Below are positions 9,452-18,606 of a stretch of 64,000 nt of DNA, piece after piece. Position numbers and translations under genes: made by a program. The DNA is from Devosia submarina. GTDB lineage: Bacteria; Pseudomonadota; Alphaproteobacteria; Rhizobiales; Devosiaceae. The notes beneath the pieces are model-generated. The model saw only the letters and a program-made list of their open reading frames with translations, ran no database searches and was not told where the DNA came from. The stretch is taken from positions 496,001 to 560,000 of the forward strand of contig NZ_PYWB01000001.1 in NCBI RefSeq assembly GCF_003056345.1, given 5' to 3'. The first letter of the stretch is position 1; each line of letters starts with the position of its first letter.

Positions 9452-10303
9452 TCAAACAAATGGCAGCAATGCCGCAAGCAAGGCGATTTCAATCAGGGTG
9501 CCAAGCGCCCCGATAAGATCGCCCGTCTGCCCGCCCACCATCTTGCGGCACAGCGCAGTCCAGCCCAGCACCACTAAAATCGCTGCCAACACGGCCGTTG
9601 CAAGGCCGAGGAGACTCGTTGCCGGGCCACCCAGAATGAACATGAGAATAAGGGCAAACACCGCCCCAACGCTGAAAGAACCAACGCCCAGCCGCCCCAC
9701 TCTGGCCGAAGCACCACCACTTCGCGCGGAGGGCAGGGCAACAGCCAGCCAGAGCGAAGCTGATCGGGCAACAATACCTGCCGCAAGCCAAACCGCCGCC
9801 GCAGCAAGCGGCGAAACAATGGCCATCGCGCCCAGGGCCGTCACGCGCAGCAGGATAAAAAGCCCGAGGGCCGCAACGCCATAAGTGCCGTGGCGGCTGT
9901 CCTTCATGATCTCGAGCCGCCGCTCGACCGTATGCCCACCGAACAATCCGTCAGCAGCATCGGCCAGCGCATCATCAGCCATGGCGCCGCTCACCAGCAC
10001 CATGGCGCCGACAGCCAGTGACGCCGCAAAATACTCCGGCAAGCCGACCAGCACCGCCCCTGTCAGCAAAAGCGCCGGCAGGAGGCCGATCAGCGCACTG
10101 GCAAAGGGCAGGGCCGTGGCAATGCGCCCTAGCTCCGGCTGCACATGGGGCGACGAACCCGTTGGCAATCTTGAGAAAAAGCGCAGTGCCATAACTAGAT
10201 CGGCCTTGAGGCCAATCGCCTCGGCGCGCTCCTGCGGTCGGCTCTCCAGCACGATCTCAGCTTGGATCTGATCGGTCGGCTGCTTTTTCTCGCTCAATTG
10301 CAT
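9452..10303 (-). CDS. cobS: Adenosylcobinamide-GDP ribazoletransferase
   Basis: 283 aa integral membrane enzyme that joins adenosylcobinamide-GDP and alpha-ribazole (or its phosphate) in the last step of cobalamin assembly. The N-terminal LVMALRFFSRLPTG, the metal-binding DDALADAADGLFGG and the following HTVERRLEIMKDSRHGTYG are diagnostic, and several membrane helices follow. I chose the ATG at 10303; a longer frame reaches 10468 but would run into cobT on the other strand. It is divergent from cobT with a 59-base gap, too short for a cobalamin riboswitch. Confidence 0.93.
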   Translation of the reverse strand: MQLSEKKQPTDQIQAEIVLESRPQERAEAIGLKADLVMALRFFSRLPTGSSPHVQPELGRIATALPFASALIGLLPALLLTGAVLVGLPEYFAASLAVGAMVLVSGAMADDALADAADGLFGGHTVERRLEIMKDSRHGTYGVAALGLFILLRVTALGAMAIVSPLAAAAVWLAAGIVARSASLWLAVALPSARSGGASARVGRLGVGSFSVGAVFALILMFILGGPATSLLGLATAVLAAILVVLGWTALCRKMVGGQTGDLIGALGTLIEIALLAALLPFV

Positions 10304-10362
10304 TTGGCTCTGTTCTGGGCAACAAGGTCGCCAGCTTCCTACCACAGCCATCCGGACGCGCC

Positions 10363-11385
10363 ATGCCCCCTCTCGATCCCGCCTACGCCGACGTTCTTGA
10401 ACTGCTGACAATCCCTCCGGAAGGCGACGAAGCAGCCGTTGCAGCCGTCCGCGAGCGCGACGCAGCACTCACCAAGCCCGTCGGTTCCCTGGGCGCCCTT
10501 GAAGGCCTGGTCGAGTTCCTCGCACGCTGGCAGGGCCGGGCAAAGCCGCGCCTCGACAATCCCATGGTCACGATCTTTGCCGCCAATCACGGCGTCACCG
10601 ACCAGGGCGTCTCGGCCTTTCCGCGCGAAGTGACCGCCCAGATGGTGGCCAATTTCACCAATGGCGGCGCCGCCATTTCGCAAATCTGCGCCTTGCACGA
10701 GATTAATCTGAGGGTGTTCGAGCTGGCGCTGGAACTGCCCACCGGCGACATCACAAAAGAAGCAGCGCTGGACGACCGCATGTGCGCCGCCACCATTGCC
10801 TATGGCATGGAAGCCGTAGCGGGCAAGCCGGACTTGATTTGCCTTGGCGAAATGGGAATCGGCAACACCACTGTTGCCGCTGCCATCTATGCAGCACTTT
10901 TTGGCGGAACAGGCGCCGATTGGGTCGGCCGCGGCACGGGCGTCGACGACGAAGGCCTCAAGCGCAAGGCTCATGCGGTGGATCAGGCGCTCGCCTTCCA
11001 TGCCGGCAGCCTGGACCATCCTCTTGCGATCCTCGCCCGCCTCGGCGGCCGTGAGATCGCAGCCATGCTGGGCGCTCTCCTTGCGGCCCGGCACCAGAAG
11101 GTCCCCGTGATCATTGATGGTTTCGTGGCCACCTCAGCGGCCGCAATCGCCTATGCCGTCAATCCAGATGCCATATCGCATTGCCTTTTCGCCCATGTCT
11201 CGGCTGAGGGCGGCCACGCCCGTGCCCTCGCGGCCATGAACCAGAAAGGCCTGCTTGATCTCGGCATGCGGTTGGGCGAAGGCAGCGGCGCCGCCCTGGC
11301 CGCCGTGCTCGCCAAGACCGCTCTTCACCTACACAACAACATGGCAACCTTCGAAAGCGCTGCCGTGAGCACCAAAAGCACCTAG
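10363..11385 (+). CDS. cobT: Nicotinate-nucleotide--dimethylbenzimidazole phosphoribosyltransferase
   Basis: 340 aa cytoplasmic enzyme that makes alpha-ribazole phosphate from nicotinate mononucleotide and 5,6-dimethylbenzimidazole, the lower ligand of cobalamin. KPVGSLGALEGL, NHGVTDQGVSAFP, GEMGIGNTT and the C-terminal catalytic-glutamate motif AEGGH are all present. It pairs functionally with the divergent cobS gene, so late cobalamin assembly is encoded here. Its stop overlaps the end of the convergent HD-GYP gene by four bases. Confidence 0.95.
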   Translation: MPPLDPAYADVLELLTIPPEGDEAAVAAVRERDAALTKPVGSLGALEGLVEFLARWQGRAKPRLDNPMVTIFAANHGVTDQGVSAFPREVTAQMVANFTNGGAAISQICALHEINLRVFELALELPTGDITKEAALDDRMCAATIAYGMEAVAGKPDLICLGEMGIGNTTVAAAIYAALFGGTGADWVGRGTGVDDEGLKRKAHAVDQALAFHAGSLDHPLAILARLGGREIAAMLGALLAARHQKVPVIIDGFVATSAAAIAYAVNPDAISHCLFAHVSAEGGHARALAAMNQKGLLDLGMRLGEGSGAALAAVLAKTALHLHNNMATFESAAVSTKST

Positions 11386-12473
11386 TCGGCCGCCAGCATG
11401 ATCCGGCCCAGCGCCTTAACCAAGCTGCCTTCCACCTTGCCGGCCGACGCCATTGCCGTCAAAACGGCCATGGCTTGTGCGGGCTTGGCCGGGTCCTTGT
11501 AGGCGCGCCGCTCGATCATGGCGGCGTAGATGTCGCAAATGGTGACGATGCGGGTGATGTCATCGATCTCGGCACCTTGCAGCCCATCGGGATAGCCGCT
11601 CCCATCCAGCATTTCGTGGTGGTGGCGCACGCTGCGCAGGGTCGCAGCGTTGAAGCTGCTGTGAGCGGCCAGGTAATCATATCCATCAACAGGGTGCTGA
11701 CGCAGCACCCGCATCTCGCTCTCGCTCAGCGGACTGGCCTTGTTGAGAATGGGCAGCGGCACGGCCGCCTTGCCGATATCGTGCAACATGCCGGCCAGCG
11801 TCAGCGTCACGACATCGGCATGCCCCATGCCCGCACCCACGGCAAAGGCTGAAACGACGCCCGTGACCAGCATGCAGTGCTGGTAGGTGCCCACATGGTA
11901 TCCACGAACCGTCGCCAGCCATTGCGCTGCGCCGACGCTGCCGACCGCATCTGCAATCCTGCCACTCGCATCATGCGCACCGGTGCTGTCGAAGATCGTA
12001 CTGGCCAAAAGGCATCGAAAGCCCGCGTCGAGCACATTGACGCCATCGTCGATGGACCGGCGCACAGCAGCCTCGTCGCTCCCGAGCGCCACAACGCCGT
12101 GGTGCTGCCGGATGGCTGAATGAACATCCACGGGCCGGGCGGGGCGGGCAAGAATGCAATCGGCTCCAAGCACCTGGGCATGAACACTTGTAACCCGCAC
12201 ATGCGGATCAACCAGGAACACCCGGCATCCTGCGCCGCGGCGCATCAGCAGAACTTTGAGCCGCCGGACAATGTCGATCTTGCGAAGGTCGACATCCACG
12301 ACCAGGTTGGGATCGACGGCAAGATGCTCGCTCGAAAGGTCGTCGATATGGATGGTCTTGGCGCCCAGCGACCGGGCAAAAGCGATAGCCTCCGGAAAGG
12401 GGCTCCGCTCCGTCACATAGATCAACGCACCATTACCAGGAAAGTGCTGCACGTCCGCCTCTTTGCTGGACAT
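11382..12473 (-). CDS. HD-GYP domain protein, probable cyclic-di-GMP phosphodiesterase
   Basis: 363 aa. The C-terminal two thirds form an HD-GYP domain with GMLHDIGK and RHHHEMLDGSGYPDG intact, as expected for an enzyme that breaks cyclic di-GMP to GMP. The first ~125 residues look like a worn-down receiver domain (the stretch FLVDPHVRV and a CheY-like layout) that has lost the acidic pocket, so it is unlikely to be phosphorylated. It is next to, and in the same direction as, the histidine kinase gene upstream, with a 49-base gap; the two may be co-transcribed. Confidence 0.85.
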   Translation of the reverse strand: MSSKEADVQHFPGNGALIYVTERSPFPEAIAFARSLGAKTIHIDDLSSEHLAVDPNLVVDVDLRKIDIVRRLKVLLMRRGAGCRVFLVDPHVRVTSVHAQVLGADCILARPARPVDVHSAIRQHHGVVALGSDEAAVRRSIDDGVNVLDAGFRCLLASTIFDSTGAHDASGRIADAVGSVGAAQWLATVRGYHVGTYQHCMLVTGVVSAFAVGAGMGHADVVTLTLAGMLHDIGKAAVPLPILNKASPLSESEMRVLRQHPVDGYDYLAAHSSFNAATLRSVRHHHEMLDGSGYPDGLQGAEIDDITRIVTICDIYAAMIERRAYKDPAKPAQAMAVLTAMASAGKVEGSLVKALGRIMLAAD

Positions 12474-12522
12474 GCCTTATCACGGGCTTGGTTGCGTATC
12501 GCCTAATAGCAAGGGTAAACGA

Positions 12523-14049
12523 TTAGCCCGCTTCCGAATAAATCTCGAGGCGGCTCTTCTTTTCAACGACTGGCGCCAGTGCGTCCATCACGCGCGCCCG
12601 GGGAAAAGTTGCGATCACTTCCGTGCCAAAGCGCAGCTTGCTGAAGAGATCGAACCGCCCCTGGTGTAATTCCATGATCTTCTGGACGATCGGCAATCCA
12701 AGCCCTGCGCCTTGCTCCGCAGTCTTTTGCGCCAGCGAGCCCTGACCGAACGAGGACAGAACGGTTTCAATCTCTTCCTCGGGAATGCCAGGGCCATTGT
12801 CCTTGACCGACACCAGCTGCCCGCCGTCGCCACTGCGGGTCACCACCAGAACGATCTTGCCATTCTGCGGCGTGAACTTGATGGCGTTGCTGAGCAAATT
12901 GAGCACAACCTGGCGGATCGCCCGCTCGTCGCCCCAGAGCCGCGGCAGATTGTTGCCGACATTGTAGACCAGCTCGATCCCCTTGCTCTTGGCGCGCAGC
13001 TCCATCATGCGCCGGCAATCGGCAGCAATATCGACCAGCGAAACGACTTCTTCGTTGAGGTCATACTTGCCGGCCTCGATGCGGCTGAGATCGAGCAGCT
13101 CGTTGATCAAATTCAACAAATGCTGACCGCTGCTGTGAATATCGCCCGCATATTCCTTATATTGCGGCACCTGGTGCGGCCCCAGCAATTCGGATTTGAG
13201 CACTTCGGAAAAGCCGATAATGGCGTTGAGCGGGGTGCGTAGTTCATGGCTCATCGTTGCCAGAAACTGCGACTTGGCGATATTGGCCTGCTCGGCATGG
13301 CGCCGCGCCTCATCCGACATTTGCCGCGCTTCCTCAAGCTCGGCGATCAGCGAGTCCTTCTCGGCCTGGTGCGTAATTGTTTCCAGCTCGGCAGCATGCA
13401 ATTGCCGCGCGAGATAAACAAAGAACACAACACCACAAACGGAAACAGCAGCCAAGGTGTAGTTAAGCGTGCCGCCCAAGGCGATGAGATTGCCCGAGAC
13501 GGTGATTGCAACGGGCAGGGTGCTGGTAAGCGTCGCGGGCGGCAGGGTGTGCGTGGCCACGGCATTGGCCGCAACCGCCACCAGCACCATGGCGAACATC
13601 ACGGCGGTGAGCGGTTCGGGATTAGTTACCAGCGTGAACAGCGACAAGGTCGACCAGGAAAGGCCGCAAATCGTCTCGCCGATCACGAAGCTCGTGGTCC
13701 AGCGCGCCGCGTTGAACTTGGCCGGGTCGCTTGCCCTGAAGCGCTGCGCAACCAGCACCACGACCAGCAGGCTCGCTATCACCATCCCGGCCCATAGGGC
13801 AGTAAACAGCGGCGGCACCCAGAAGGTCGCAACGATCGCAAGAATGATGACGAGGCCGGCAATCGGCAGCGCGGAGCGCAGGCGCGAGCTGGCATAATCA
13901 TGCATCAGCTCGAAATCAAACGAGGCGCGGGTGCCGGAGCTGGATGTGAGACGCTGACGCGCATCAAGCACGGTCTTTTGTGCAGCGCGTTTACTGTCGC
14001 GTCCCATCTGTGAACGGACGTCGTTGATGACAGCCGACTGGGGCGACAT
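12523..14049 (-). CDS. Membrane sensor histidine kinase
   Basis: 508 aa. Several hydrophobic helices lie between residues ~60 and 215, followed by a coiled-coil linker and the HisKA box MSHELRTPLNAIIGFSE with the phosphorylated histidine at about 268. The ATPase domain shows LNLLSNAIKFTP, DNGPGIP and GAGLGLPI. There is no PAS or periplasmic sensing domain. The kinase core resembles the PleC/DivJ/PdhS group that feeds the DivK cell-cycle pathway, but membership is inference. An inverted repeat lies 29-49 bases before the start. No partner response regulator is adjacent; the HD-GYP gene follows it. Confidence 0.85.
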   Translation of the reverse strand: MSPQSAVINDVRSQMGRDSKRAAQKTVLDARQRLTSSSGTRASFDFELMHDYASSRLRSALPIAGLVIILAIVATFWVPPLFTALWAGMVIASLLVVVLVAQRFRASDPAKFNAARWTTSFVIGETICGLSWSTLSLFTLVTNPEPLTAVMFAMVLVAVAANAVATHTLPPATLTSTLPVAITVSGNLIALGGTLNYTLAAVSVCGVVFFVYLARQLHAAELETITHQAEKDSLIAELEEARQMSDEARRHAEQANIAKSQFLATMSHELRTPLNAIIGFSEVLKSELLGPHQVPQYKEYAGDIHSSGQHLLNLINELLDLSRIEAGKYDLNEEVVSLVDIAADCRRMMELRAKSKGIELVYNVGNNLPRLWGDERAIRQVVLNLLSNAIKFTPQNGKIVLVVTRSGDGGQLVSVKDNGPGIPEEEIETVLSSFGQGSLAQKTAEQGAGLGLPIVQKIMELHQGRFDLFSKLRFGTEVIATFPRARVMDALAPVVEKKSRLEIYSEAG

Positions 14050-14077
14050 GTGTACTCTTTACTCGTTACTATGTAAT

Positions 14078-14098
14078 GCGAATGCTAAAACCATTCGC
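14078..14098. promoter_or_regulatory. Inverted repeat upstream of the histidine kinase gene
   Basis: GCGAATG-N7-CATTCGC is a perfect 7-bp inverted repeat in the divergent gap between the kinase and the nuclease gene. It may be an operator or a leader hairpin. I do not recognise the binding protein. Confidence 0.35.
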
Positions 14099-14177
14099 TA
14101 CGCTTACAGGCCAAACACTAGCGTTCTCATAGTTAACATGCGGTGAAATCCTGCCCCGGCATTCACATCGAAAGCGC

Positions 14178-14708
14178 TTGTTCTCCGGGCGCGCCGGAAC
14201 CCTGTTGGCAATCATTGTTCTGGCGGCTGCGGCACTAGTGGCGGCGTATCTCGAGCCAGCCCCCAAACCTCTGCAGGGCAGCGCCCGAGCCAGCGATGGC
14301 GACAGTTTTCGCCTGGGCGATGAAAGGGTGCGGCTCCTGGGGATCGATGCCCCCGAATTGCAGCAGACCTGCCGCGACGAAAAGGGCAGAGATTGGCCCT
14401 GCGGCCTTGCCGCCCGCGACCGAATGGCAGCGCTGCTGGCCGAAGGCGGAGTGGATTGCCGCCCCGAGGGGCACGATCAATATGGCCGCTTGCTGTCCAC
14501 GTGTACGGTCAGGGGGCGCGATCTCGCCCTAGCTATGGTCAGCGAGGGCCTTGCCATTTCCGCAGATAAACACAAGCGCGAAGAACAGGCCGCTCGGCAG
14601 GCTCGGCGTGGCATCTGGCGCGGCGGGTTCGATCTGCCGCGCGACTGGCGGCGCGACCATGCCGATCAAAACGGCGCATGGTCTTGGCTCGGCTTTCTCG
14701 GCCTCTGA
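14178..14708 (+). CDS. Thermonuclease-family (SNase-like) secreted or anchored nuclease
   Basis: 176 aa. A hydrophobic stretch at residues 8-24 is a signal peptide or anchor. The rest is a staphylococcal-nuclease fold: DGDSFRLGDERVRLLGIDAPEL and YGRLLSTC keep the calcium-binding and catalytic residues expected of the family, which cuts single- or double-stranded nucleic acids. The only in-frame start near the signal segment is a TTG at 14178, so the exact N-terminus is uncertain. Cysteines near residues 55, 64, 83 and 98 may form disulfides. It is a single gene, divergent from the kinase. Confidence 0.8.
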   Translation: MFSGRAGTLLAIIVLAAAALVAAYLEPAPKPLQGSARASDGDSFRLGDERVRLLGIDAPELQQTCRDEKGRDWPCGLAARDRMAALLAEGGVDCRPEGHDQYGRLLSTCTVRGRDLALAMVSEGLAISADKHKREEQAARQARRGIWRGGFDLPRDWRRDHADQNGAWSWLGFLGL

Positions 14709-14825
14709 TGGCCGCCGGCGCCACTCACGCAAGATTATTGCGGAAATACGGCAGATATGGCAGTTCTAACGCCAATTTCAGACGGATCTGGATCGATCCG
14801 CAAAATCTCATTTCTGGGGGCACGT

Positions 14826-15311
14826 ATGGCTTTGGACAAGATCGACCGCAAGATCCTCACTCTCCTGCAAAAAGACGCCACCATGCCCGTTGCCGAAATC
14901 GGGCGCAAAGTCGGTCTGTCCACCACCCCATGCTGGCGCCGCATCCAGAAAATGGAAGAGGATGGCGTTATCCAGCGCCGCGTCGCGGTCCTTGATCCAG
15001 CCAAGGTCAATGTCGGGGTGACCGTGTTCGTCTCGGTCAAGACCAACGAGCACAACGAAGCCTGGATGCGCAAATTCGCTGGCGTGATCGACGAATTCCC
15101 CGAAGTCGTTGAATTCTATCGCATGAGCGGGGACGTCGACTACCTCATGCGCGTCGTTGTTCCCGATATCGGTGCCTATGACTCGTTCTACAAGAAGCTC
15201 ATCAGCAAGATCAATCTAACCGATGTGAGCTCTGCCTTTGCCATGGGCCAGATCAAATATACAACGGCCTTGCCGCTCGACTTCGCCATTGTTGTTGACG
15301 ACGACAAATAG
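14826..15311 (+). CDS. Lrp/AsnC-family transcriptional regulator
   Basis: 161 aa with an N-terminal winged helix (LDKIDRKILTLLQKDATM...VGLSTTPCWRRI) and a C-terminal RAM ligand-binding domain (FYRMSGDVDYLMRVVV). Such proteins sense amino acids and control their metabolism or transport. The ATG at 14826 has a GGGGG ribosome site and matches family starts; an upstream ATG would add 23 unlikely residues. The VOC gene follows after 9 bases, so the two are probably co-transcribed. Its targets are unknown. Confidence 0.9.
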   Translation: MALDKIDRKILTLLQKDATMPVAEIGRKVGLSTTPCWRRIQKMEEDGVIQRRVAVLDPAKVNVGVTVFVSVKTNEHNEAWMRKFAGVIDEFPEVVEFYRMSGDVDYLMRVVVPDIGAYDSFYKKLISKINLTDVSSAFAMGQIKYTTALPLDFAIVVDDDK

Positions 15312-15320
15312 GAGCCACCC

Positions 15321-15731
15321 ATGTTGATCGGCTTCGAGCATGTGGGCACCACATCGCGTAATCTGGACAGGACCATCGCGTTCTATTGCGATCTCCTTGG
15401 CCTCCGGCTGGTGCTGCGCAAACCGCAGACAACGGGCGAACTCGCCTTTCTCGACGCTGGTGGTGGCATGCTCGAAGTCTTCGCCCCGGCAGCGGAGATC
15501 TCGCCCGCGCGTGAAGTTCCGCCGGAAGAAGCCGGCATGCGCCACGTCACCTTCGCCGTGACCGAACTTGACGAGATGATTGCGCGCTTGGAAACAGCCG
15601 GCGTTTCCATCATCGAGCGCCCACGCCCGGCCCACAATACCGAGCTGATCAAGCGCGTCGCATTCGTGCGCGATCCAGACGGCATCATCGTTGAACTGAT
15701 CGAGCGCGCCGAGGGCAGGGCATCTATATAG
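15321..15731 (+). CDS. VOC-family (glyoxalase-fold) protein
   Basis: 136 aa with two beta-alpha-beta-beta-beta modules. The motifs FEHVGTTSRNLDRTIAFY and the C-terminal FVRDPDGIIVELIE fit a metal-dependent lyase, epimerase or dioxygenase of the vicinal-oxygen-chelate fold. His7, Glu51 and Glu124-type ligands are in place. The reaction cannot be assigned. It probably shares a transcript with the Lrp gene just upstream. Confidence 0.8.
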   Translation: MLIGFEHVGTTSRNLDRTIAFYCDLLGLRLVLRKPQTTGELAFLDAGGGMLEVFAPAAEISPAREVPPEEAGMRHVTFAVTELDEMIARLETAGVSIIERPRPAHNTELIKRVAFVRDPDGIIVELIERAEGRASI

Positions 15732-15743
15732 GGCGCTAAACCC

Positions 15744-16178
15744 TCAAGAAACCTGCACGAGGCTCCTGAGCTCCGCCACCGCCTGCTGCAGCACAGCCTC
15801 GGCCTCCATCGCTGTCGGAAGCCCCACAACCATCAGGCGTTGAACCGAATGGTTGTTGTAGAGGCTGACCATGAAGTCCTCGAGCGGCAGCGCTCCATAC
15901 TGCTCAAGAGCAATTTGCCGCTCGATGACAGTGAGCTGGGGGCCACGGGGCCGATGCGCCGCTAGCTCCATGACGAGTGACAAAGCCCCGTTCTCGGCGC
16001 TTACAGCGGCCCGGAACTCGAGCAGATCCTTCGGATCATCCGCAGCCGCAAACAGGCGGTCCACCATGGCGTCCGCCAGTGCTACCACGAGCATGGCTTT
16101 CCGGATGGAAAGCGGAGATCTGCTGTAGGCGTGCATGGCGTCCTCGAGAAAACGCCAATGCTCCTGCAGTTCAGCCAA
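15744..16178 (-). CDS. Small helical protein of unknown function downstream of the dienelactone hydrolase
   Basis: About 144 aa, not recognised. It is cysteine-free and predicted mostly helical, with a conserved-looking core SPLSIRKAMLVVALADAMVD and a C-terminal segment rich in Leu, Ala and Glu. I place the start at the TTG at 16178, which overlaps the hydrolase stop by eight bases and gives coupled translation. The ATG at 16136, which has a GAGGAC ribosome site, would give a shorter protein of 130 aa. The tight link to the hydrolase suggests one transcript. Confidence 0.55.
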   Translation of the reverse strand: MAELQEHWRFLEDAMHAYSRSPLSIRKAMLVVALADAMVDRLFAAADDPKDLLEFRAAVSAENGALSLVMELAAHRPRGPQLTVIERQIALEQYGALPLEDFMVSLYNNHSVQRLMVVGLPTAMEAEAVLQQAVAELRSLVQVS

Positions 16179-16848
16179 GGTGCTGGCGGAAAAAGGCCAG
16201 CGTGCGCGCTGAGGCCTTTGTGCACGCCACTTCATCGAAGTGCGATGGCCTGTCGCTGTTGCAAAAGCCATGGCCCGCTGCATAAACGTGGATGCCGACG
16301 CAGGGGTGCGTGGCCTTGAGCTGCTCGATCTGCTCAAGCGGAATGCCCTTATCCTCGCCCCCGAAATGCATCTCGAGCGGGATCTGCGGCGCGAGCTCGA
16401 TATAATTGGGGATGCCGCCACCGTAATATCCCGAAGCTGCGCTCAGCCCCATGCCCCGATGCGCTGCCGCCCGCCATGTCATGGCGCCTCCGAAGCAATA
16501 GCCGGTGATGCCCACCTTGCCCGCATCCGAGACTGCCTTGATTGCGGCTTCCACATCGAGCAGTGCCGTGTGCTGGTCGAACTTCTTCATCATCTCGCCG
16601 ATAACGGCAAACTGATCCGGCCCGTAATTTTCGCTCTCATAACCAAGTTCCACCCGGTCGAACATGGCAGGCGCAATGGTCAGATAGCCATGCGCGGCAA
16701 AGCGATCCACTACGCTGCGAACCCATTTATTGACGCCCCAGACCTCCTGGATCACGACAAGCCCACCGCGCGGCGCTCCTTCGGGTGCAGCCCGATAGGC
16801 GTTGAGGGTGAAGCCGTCACTAGCTGTAATCGTCAGATGTTCACCCAT
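16171..16848 (-). CDS. Dienelactone hydrolase family protein
   Basis: 225 aa alpha/beta hydrolase. The nucleophile motif GYCFGG carries cysteine rather than serine, the acid lies in FGGEDKGIP and the histidine in GHGFCN, which is the Cys-Asp-His triad of dienelactone hydrolases. The family opens lactone rings in chlorocatechol breakdown, but most chromosomal members have other, unknown substrates. There is no signal peptide. The ATG at 16848 follows GAGGG. The small unknown gene is translationally coupled behind it. Confidence 0.88.
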   Translation of the reverse strand: MGEHLTITASDGFTLNAYRAAPEGAPRGGLVVIQEVWGVNKWVRSVVDRFAAHGYLTIAPAMFDRVELGYESENYGPDQFAVIGEMMKKFDQHTALLDVEAAIKAVSDAGKVGITGYCFGGAMTWRAAAHRGMGLSAASGYYGGGIPNYIELAPQIPLEMHFGGEDKGIPLEQIEQLKATHPCVGIHVYAAGHGFCNSDRPSHFDEVACTKASARTLAFFRQHLG

Positions 16849-16886
16849 TCATGCCCTCGCCCCATTTGTAACTGTCCACGCCGGAT

Positions 16887-17900
16887 TTAACCGCCCGTCA
16901 CGCTCATATGGCGGGTGACCGCTGGCGCAAGACGATTGCGATCCAGAACAAAATCGTGCCCCTTCGGCTTGAGCAGCATGGCCTGATCTAGCGCCCGATC
17001 AAGCGCCGCTGCTCCACCTTCCCGCAGCGCATCGCGCAGATTAACCTGGTCATCCTGCCCCAGGCACATGAACAATTGCCCGGTAGCCGTGAGGCGCACG
17101 CGATTGCAGCTCTCGCAGAAATTGTGACTCATTGGCGTGATGAAGCCGAGCACGCCATTGGTTTCCGCGACATGAACATAGCGCGCCGGCCCGCCGGTGC
17201 GCTGGCTCAGTTTGGTGAGGCTATAGCGTCGCGCGAGCCGGTCATGCAGCTCGCGCAAGGGCAGATATGTATCCACCCGGTCAATGCCGACCTCGCCCAG
17301 CGGCATGCCCTCGATCAGCGTCAGCCCCAGGCCCTGGCCATGCGCCCAAGCCATCATGGGCTCGATCTCGTCTTCGTTGACGCCCGCCATCGCGACCATG
17401 TTGATCTTGATTGCAAGGCCCGCCGCCTGCGCCGCCTCGATCCCGTCCAGAACATCGGTAAGCCGCCCGCGCCGCGTGATCGCGGCAAAACGTTCCGCAT
17501 CCAGCGTGTCCAGCGACACATTGAGTCGCCTTACGCCAGCATCGTGAAGCGCCTGCGCGTGCTTGGCCAATTGGCTGCCATTGGTTGTGAGCGTCAGCTC
17601 TTCCAACCCGCTGCCGATTCGGGCGCCCAGACTGTTCACCAGATCCATGATGTCGCGCCGGACCAGCGGCTCCCCGCCGGTCAGCCGGATTTTGGTGCAA
17701 CCCCGCGCGATGAACGCCGATGCAATTGTTTCGACTTCTTCAAAGCTCAAGACCTCCTTCTTGGGAAGAAATGTCATGTTCTCGGCCATGCAATAAACAC
17801 AGCGGAAGTCGCACCGGTCGGTGACCGATATTCTCAAATACGAGATGTGCCTGCCATAGCGATCAACAAGCGGCCTGGCAGCGGACAAGGGCATGGTCAT
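16887..17900 (-). CDS. moaA: GTP 3',8-cyclase
   Basis: 337 aa radical SAM enzyme that starts molybdenum cofactor synthesis by rearranging GTP. It has the N-terminal cluster motif CDFRCVYC, the SAM-binding TGGEPLVR, the C-terminal second cluster [10 protein letters not shown]...CLG and the end GG needed for catalysis. I use the ATG at 17900; a TTG at 17909 and an ATG at 17894 are alternatives. MoaC and the other Moa genes are not in the window. The terminator of the L,D-transpeptidase gene separates it from that gene. Confidence 0.95.
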   Translation of the reverse strand: MTMPLSAARPLVDRYGRHISYLRISVTDRCDFRCVYCMAENMTFLPKKEVLSFEEVETIASAFIARGCTKIRLTGGEPLVRRDIMDLVNSLGARIGSGLEELTLTTNGSQLAKHAQALHDAGVRRLNVSLDTLDAERFAAITRRGRLTDVLDGIEAAQAAGLAIKINMVAMAGVNEDEIEPMMAWAHGQGLGLTLIEGMPLGEVGIDRVDTYLPLRELHDRLARRYSLTKLSQRTGGPARYVHVAETNGVLGFITPMSHNFCESCNRVRLTATGQLFMCLGQDDQVNLRDALREGGAAALDRALDQAMLLKPKGHDFVLDRNRLAPAVTRHMSVTGG

Positions 17901-17941
17901 GGGGTGCAATCTATTCGCTCACCCACCGTTTTCAAAGTACA

Positions 17942-17976
17942 GGCAAACAAAAAGGGCCGCCCTGATGGCGGCCCTT
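17942..17976 (-). terminator. Intrinsic terminator after the L,D-transpeptidase gene
   Basis: A perfect 10-bp stem (AAGGGCCGCC with its complement, 5-base loop, 17952-17976) is followed on the minus strand by TTTTTGTTTG. It lies just after the stop of the gene at 17995-18606. Confidence 0.85.
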
Positions 17977-17994
17977 CCAAACAATTCTGCGTTT

Positions 17995-18606
17995 CTAGTG
18001 ATTGACCACGATCAAGGCGCCTACCTTCACGCGCTCATAAAGATCGGTCACATCCTCATTGGTGAGGCGAATGCAGCCCGACGAGACAGCTTGGCCGATG
18101 GACCATGGCTCGGATGTTCCATGCACGCGATAAAGCGTGGACCCAATATAAAGTGCGCGTGCGCCAAGCGGATTGTCCGGGCCGCCGGGCATGTAGGCTG
18201 GCAGATCAGGCACGCGCTTGCGCATCTGCGGCGGCGGGGTCCAACCGGGCCATTCTGCCTTGCGAGTGATTCGGTGCTTGCCCGACCAGGTAAAACCGTC
18301 GCGGCCAACGCCCACGCCATATTTCAGTGCCTTGCCATCTTCCAGCACCAGATAAAGCCGGCGCTCTCCCGTTTCAATCACGATCGTGCCAGGCTTGTGA
18401 TTGGTGGCATAGTCGACGACTTCGCGCTTGATGGGGCTGCCGCGCCGCGTGCTCCGGGGCGCTGTAGACGGCTCTTCCCAAGTGTTGGTGAAGCTGTTGT
18501 AGACGCGCGCAGCCATGGTCGGCATGACGCTCCCCACCGACAAGACTATCGCCAGCCCGATGGCTGCCCCTGACTTCGCATTCAACATCTGACGACTTGG
18601 CCTCAT
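17995..18606 (-). CDS. Periplasmic L,D-transpeptidase (YkuD domain)
   Basis: 203 aa. An N-terminal signal peptide (hydrophobic core AIGLAIVLSVGSVMP, cleavage near MAA-RV) leads to a YkuD domain with the catalytic motif HGTSEP...SSGCIRL; the cysteine nucleophile and histidine are intact. The family makes 3-3 cross-links in peptidoglycan or attaches proteins to it. The ATG at 18606 is chosen; the ATG at 18588 would also leave a good signal peptide. A 5-bp inverted repeat CGAAC-N5-GTTCG lies just upstream at 18616-18630. The gene is monocistronic. Confidence 0.88.
   Translation of the reverse strand: MRPSRQMLNAKSGAAIGLAIVLSVGSVMPTMAARVYNSFTNTWEEPSTAPRSTRRGSPIKREVVDYATNHKPGTIVIETGERRLYLVLEDGKALKYGVGVGRDGFTWSGKHRITRKAEWPGWTPPPQMRKRVPDLPAYMPGGPDNPLGARALYIGSTLYRVHGTSEPWSIGQAVSSGCIRLTNEDVTDLYERVKVGALIVVNH

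Noticed and set aside
10304-10362. Cobalamin riboswitch between cobS and cobT
   Set aside because: The divergent gap is only 59 bases and no B12-box-like sequence is visible; a riboswitch needs far more room.
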